From Hylemonella gracilis (GTDB lineage Bacteria > Pseudomonadota > Gammaproteobacteria > Burkholderiales > Burkholderiaceae_C), in NCBI RefSeq assembly GCF_004328645.1, contig NZ_CP031395.1:893501-957500 (forward strand): a DNA stretch of 64,000 nucleotides. The letters run 5' to 3'. Below, piece by piece: positions 63,314 to 64,000 of this stretch. The translations under genes were made by a program, and so were the position numbers. The notes below the pieces were generated by a model, which worked only from the letters and a program-made list of their open reading frames with translations, ran no database searches and was not told the DNA's origin. The number at the start of each line of letters is the position of its first letter. Positions within the stretch are counted from its first letter, which is position 1.

Positions 63314-64000
63314 ATGGTTCACCTGTCCAATGACGCCGCGATGCTGGTGCGCGTCGTGCGTACCGAGGGGTCCGCTCCGCGCGACGTGGGCGCGTGGATG
63401 CTGGTCGAGTTCGTCCCTACCACGGGTGCCGCTGACGAGTTCACCGCTGCGGGCGTCAAGGTGACGGGCACGATAGGCGGGGGGCACCTGGAATTCGAAG
63501 CCATTGCCTTTGCCCGGGCCTTGCTGGCCGGCAAGACAGCACTCCCCGACAAAGACCAGCGCAAAGCGCTGGGCCCTAGCCTGGGCCAATGCTGCGGTGG
63601 CGTGGTCTGGCTGCGGTATGAGTTGCTGGACGCGAGGGATGCGCAGTCCCAGGCGTTACGCCTGCGCACCGCCGCTGCGGCCACCTTGCCGGTGGCGCTT
63701 TTCGGCGGCGGTCATGTGGGCCAGGCCTTGGCCCGGTTGCTGGCGGGCCTGCCTTTCGCGCTGCACTGGATCGACAGCCGGGAAGGCATCTTTCCCGCCG
63801 ACATCACGGCGGGCGCCGTGCGTTTGCGTTGTGAGCATTCAGATCCGGTGCACGCCGCCGTGCGGGATTTGCTGCCCGGCAGCGCCGTGCTGATCATGAG
63901 CTTCAGCCACGCGGAAGACTTGGACATCCTGGCCGCCTGCCTCACGCGTGCGCGGGAGCAGAACGACCTGCCCTACATCGGCCTGATTGGCAGCCGCAGC
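63314..64000 (+). CDS. xdhC: Xanthine dehydrogenase accessory protein XdhC (N-terminal part)
   Basis: The frame is open from the ATG at 63314 to the window end (229 residues), so the C-terminus is missing. It has the XdhC marks: RTEGSAPRDVGAWMLV, TGTIGGGHLEFEA and LGQCCGGVVWL, then a Rossmann-like ALFGGGHVGQALARLL. XdhC binds molybdenum cofactor, helps its sulfuration and inserts it into xanthine dehydrogenase. The other xdh genes are not in the window; relatives often have xdhAB nearby. The start is slightly later than usual for the family, so a few N-terminal residues may be mis-set. Confidence 0.92.
   Translation, partial: MVHLSNDAAMLVRVVRTEGSAPRDVGAWMLVEFVPTTGAADEFTAAGVKVTGTIGGGHLEFEAIAFARALLAGKTALPDKDQRKALGPSLGQCCGGVVWLRYELLDARDAQSQALRLRTAAAATLPVALFGGGHVGQALARLLAGLPFALHWIDSREGIFPADITAGAVRLRCEHSDPVHAAVRDLLPGSAVLIMSFSHAEDLDILAACLTRAREQNDLPYIGLIGSRS

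Overview
The window is GC-rich and gene-dense, with no gene-free gap over 300 bases. It looks like a chromosome segment of a betaproteobacterium of the order Burkholderiales, most likely family Comamonadaceae. Signs of this are the many LysR regulators, two orphan Bug-type (tripartite tricarboxylate) periplasmic receptors, the uvrA / YajR-like MFS / ssb neighbourhood, the argS-SPOR-dsbA block, and two short intergenic-type repeats of a kind I recall from Comamonadaceae. No tRNA, rRNA, CRISPR array, integrase or insertion sequence was seen.

Layout. 1-8.3 kb: end of a uracil-DNA glycosylase, a MarR regulator with a vanillate-demethylase-type oxygenase (no reductase beside it), pyrF, a LysR/Bug-receptor/deacylase group, a thioesterase, arginase and a nitroreductase. 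8.4-16.1 kb: DMT exporter, uvrA (frameshifted inside a 70-bp repeat), ClC channel, MFS, ssb. 16.1-25.2 kb: msrB-msrA, an FMN-binding oxidase-like gene (frameshifted) with a divergent LysR, YitT-type membrane protein, glutamate-synthase-like protein, pncC, pgpA, class II amidotransferase and a DHA2 exporter.

25.2-38.5 kb is a catabolic island. A GAF/PucR-type regulator faces a long + strand cluster: short-chain dehydrogenase, complete branched-chain-type ABC importer (its livM-like permease frameshifted), a beta-keto acid cleavage enzyme (BKACE), two more short-chain dehydrogenases, a 3-hydroxyacyl-CoA-type dehydrogenase and a lipoprotein carboxylesterase. I read this as uptake and oxidation of an unknown beta-hydroxy/beta-keto acid or its ester. 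A flavin monooxygenase and divergent LysR follow.

41.4-48.9 kb is a defence island: a KTSC protein, a Type III-like restriction helicase-nuclease (Res), a NYN-domain putative ribonuclease and a 980-residue adenine methyltransferase (Mod). The order is res-NYN-mod. The target-recognition part of mod is visibly AT-richer than its flanks, and several inverted repeats sit at likely control points.

49-64 kb returns to core and accessory metabolism: acyltransferase-like membrane protein, methyltransferase, malate synthase G with divergent LysR, PsiF, a Bug receptor/sulfatase pair with divergent LysR, a LysE/ArgO exporter with divergent ArgP-like regulator, argS, SPOR protein, dsbA and the start of xdhC.

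Three genes (uvrA, the FMN oxidase, the livM-like permease) are each broken by what equals one missing base in a G or C run. That shared pattern points to sequencing under-calls rather than three independent pseudogenes.
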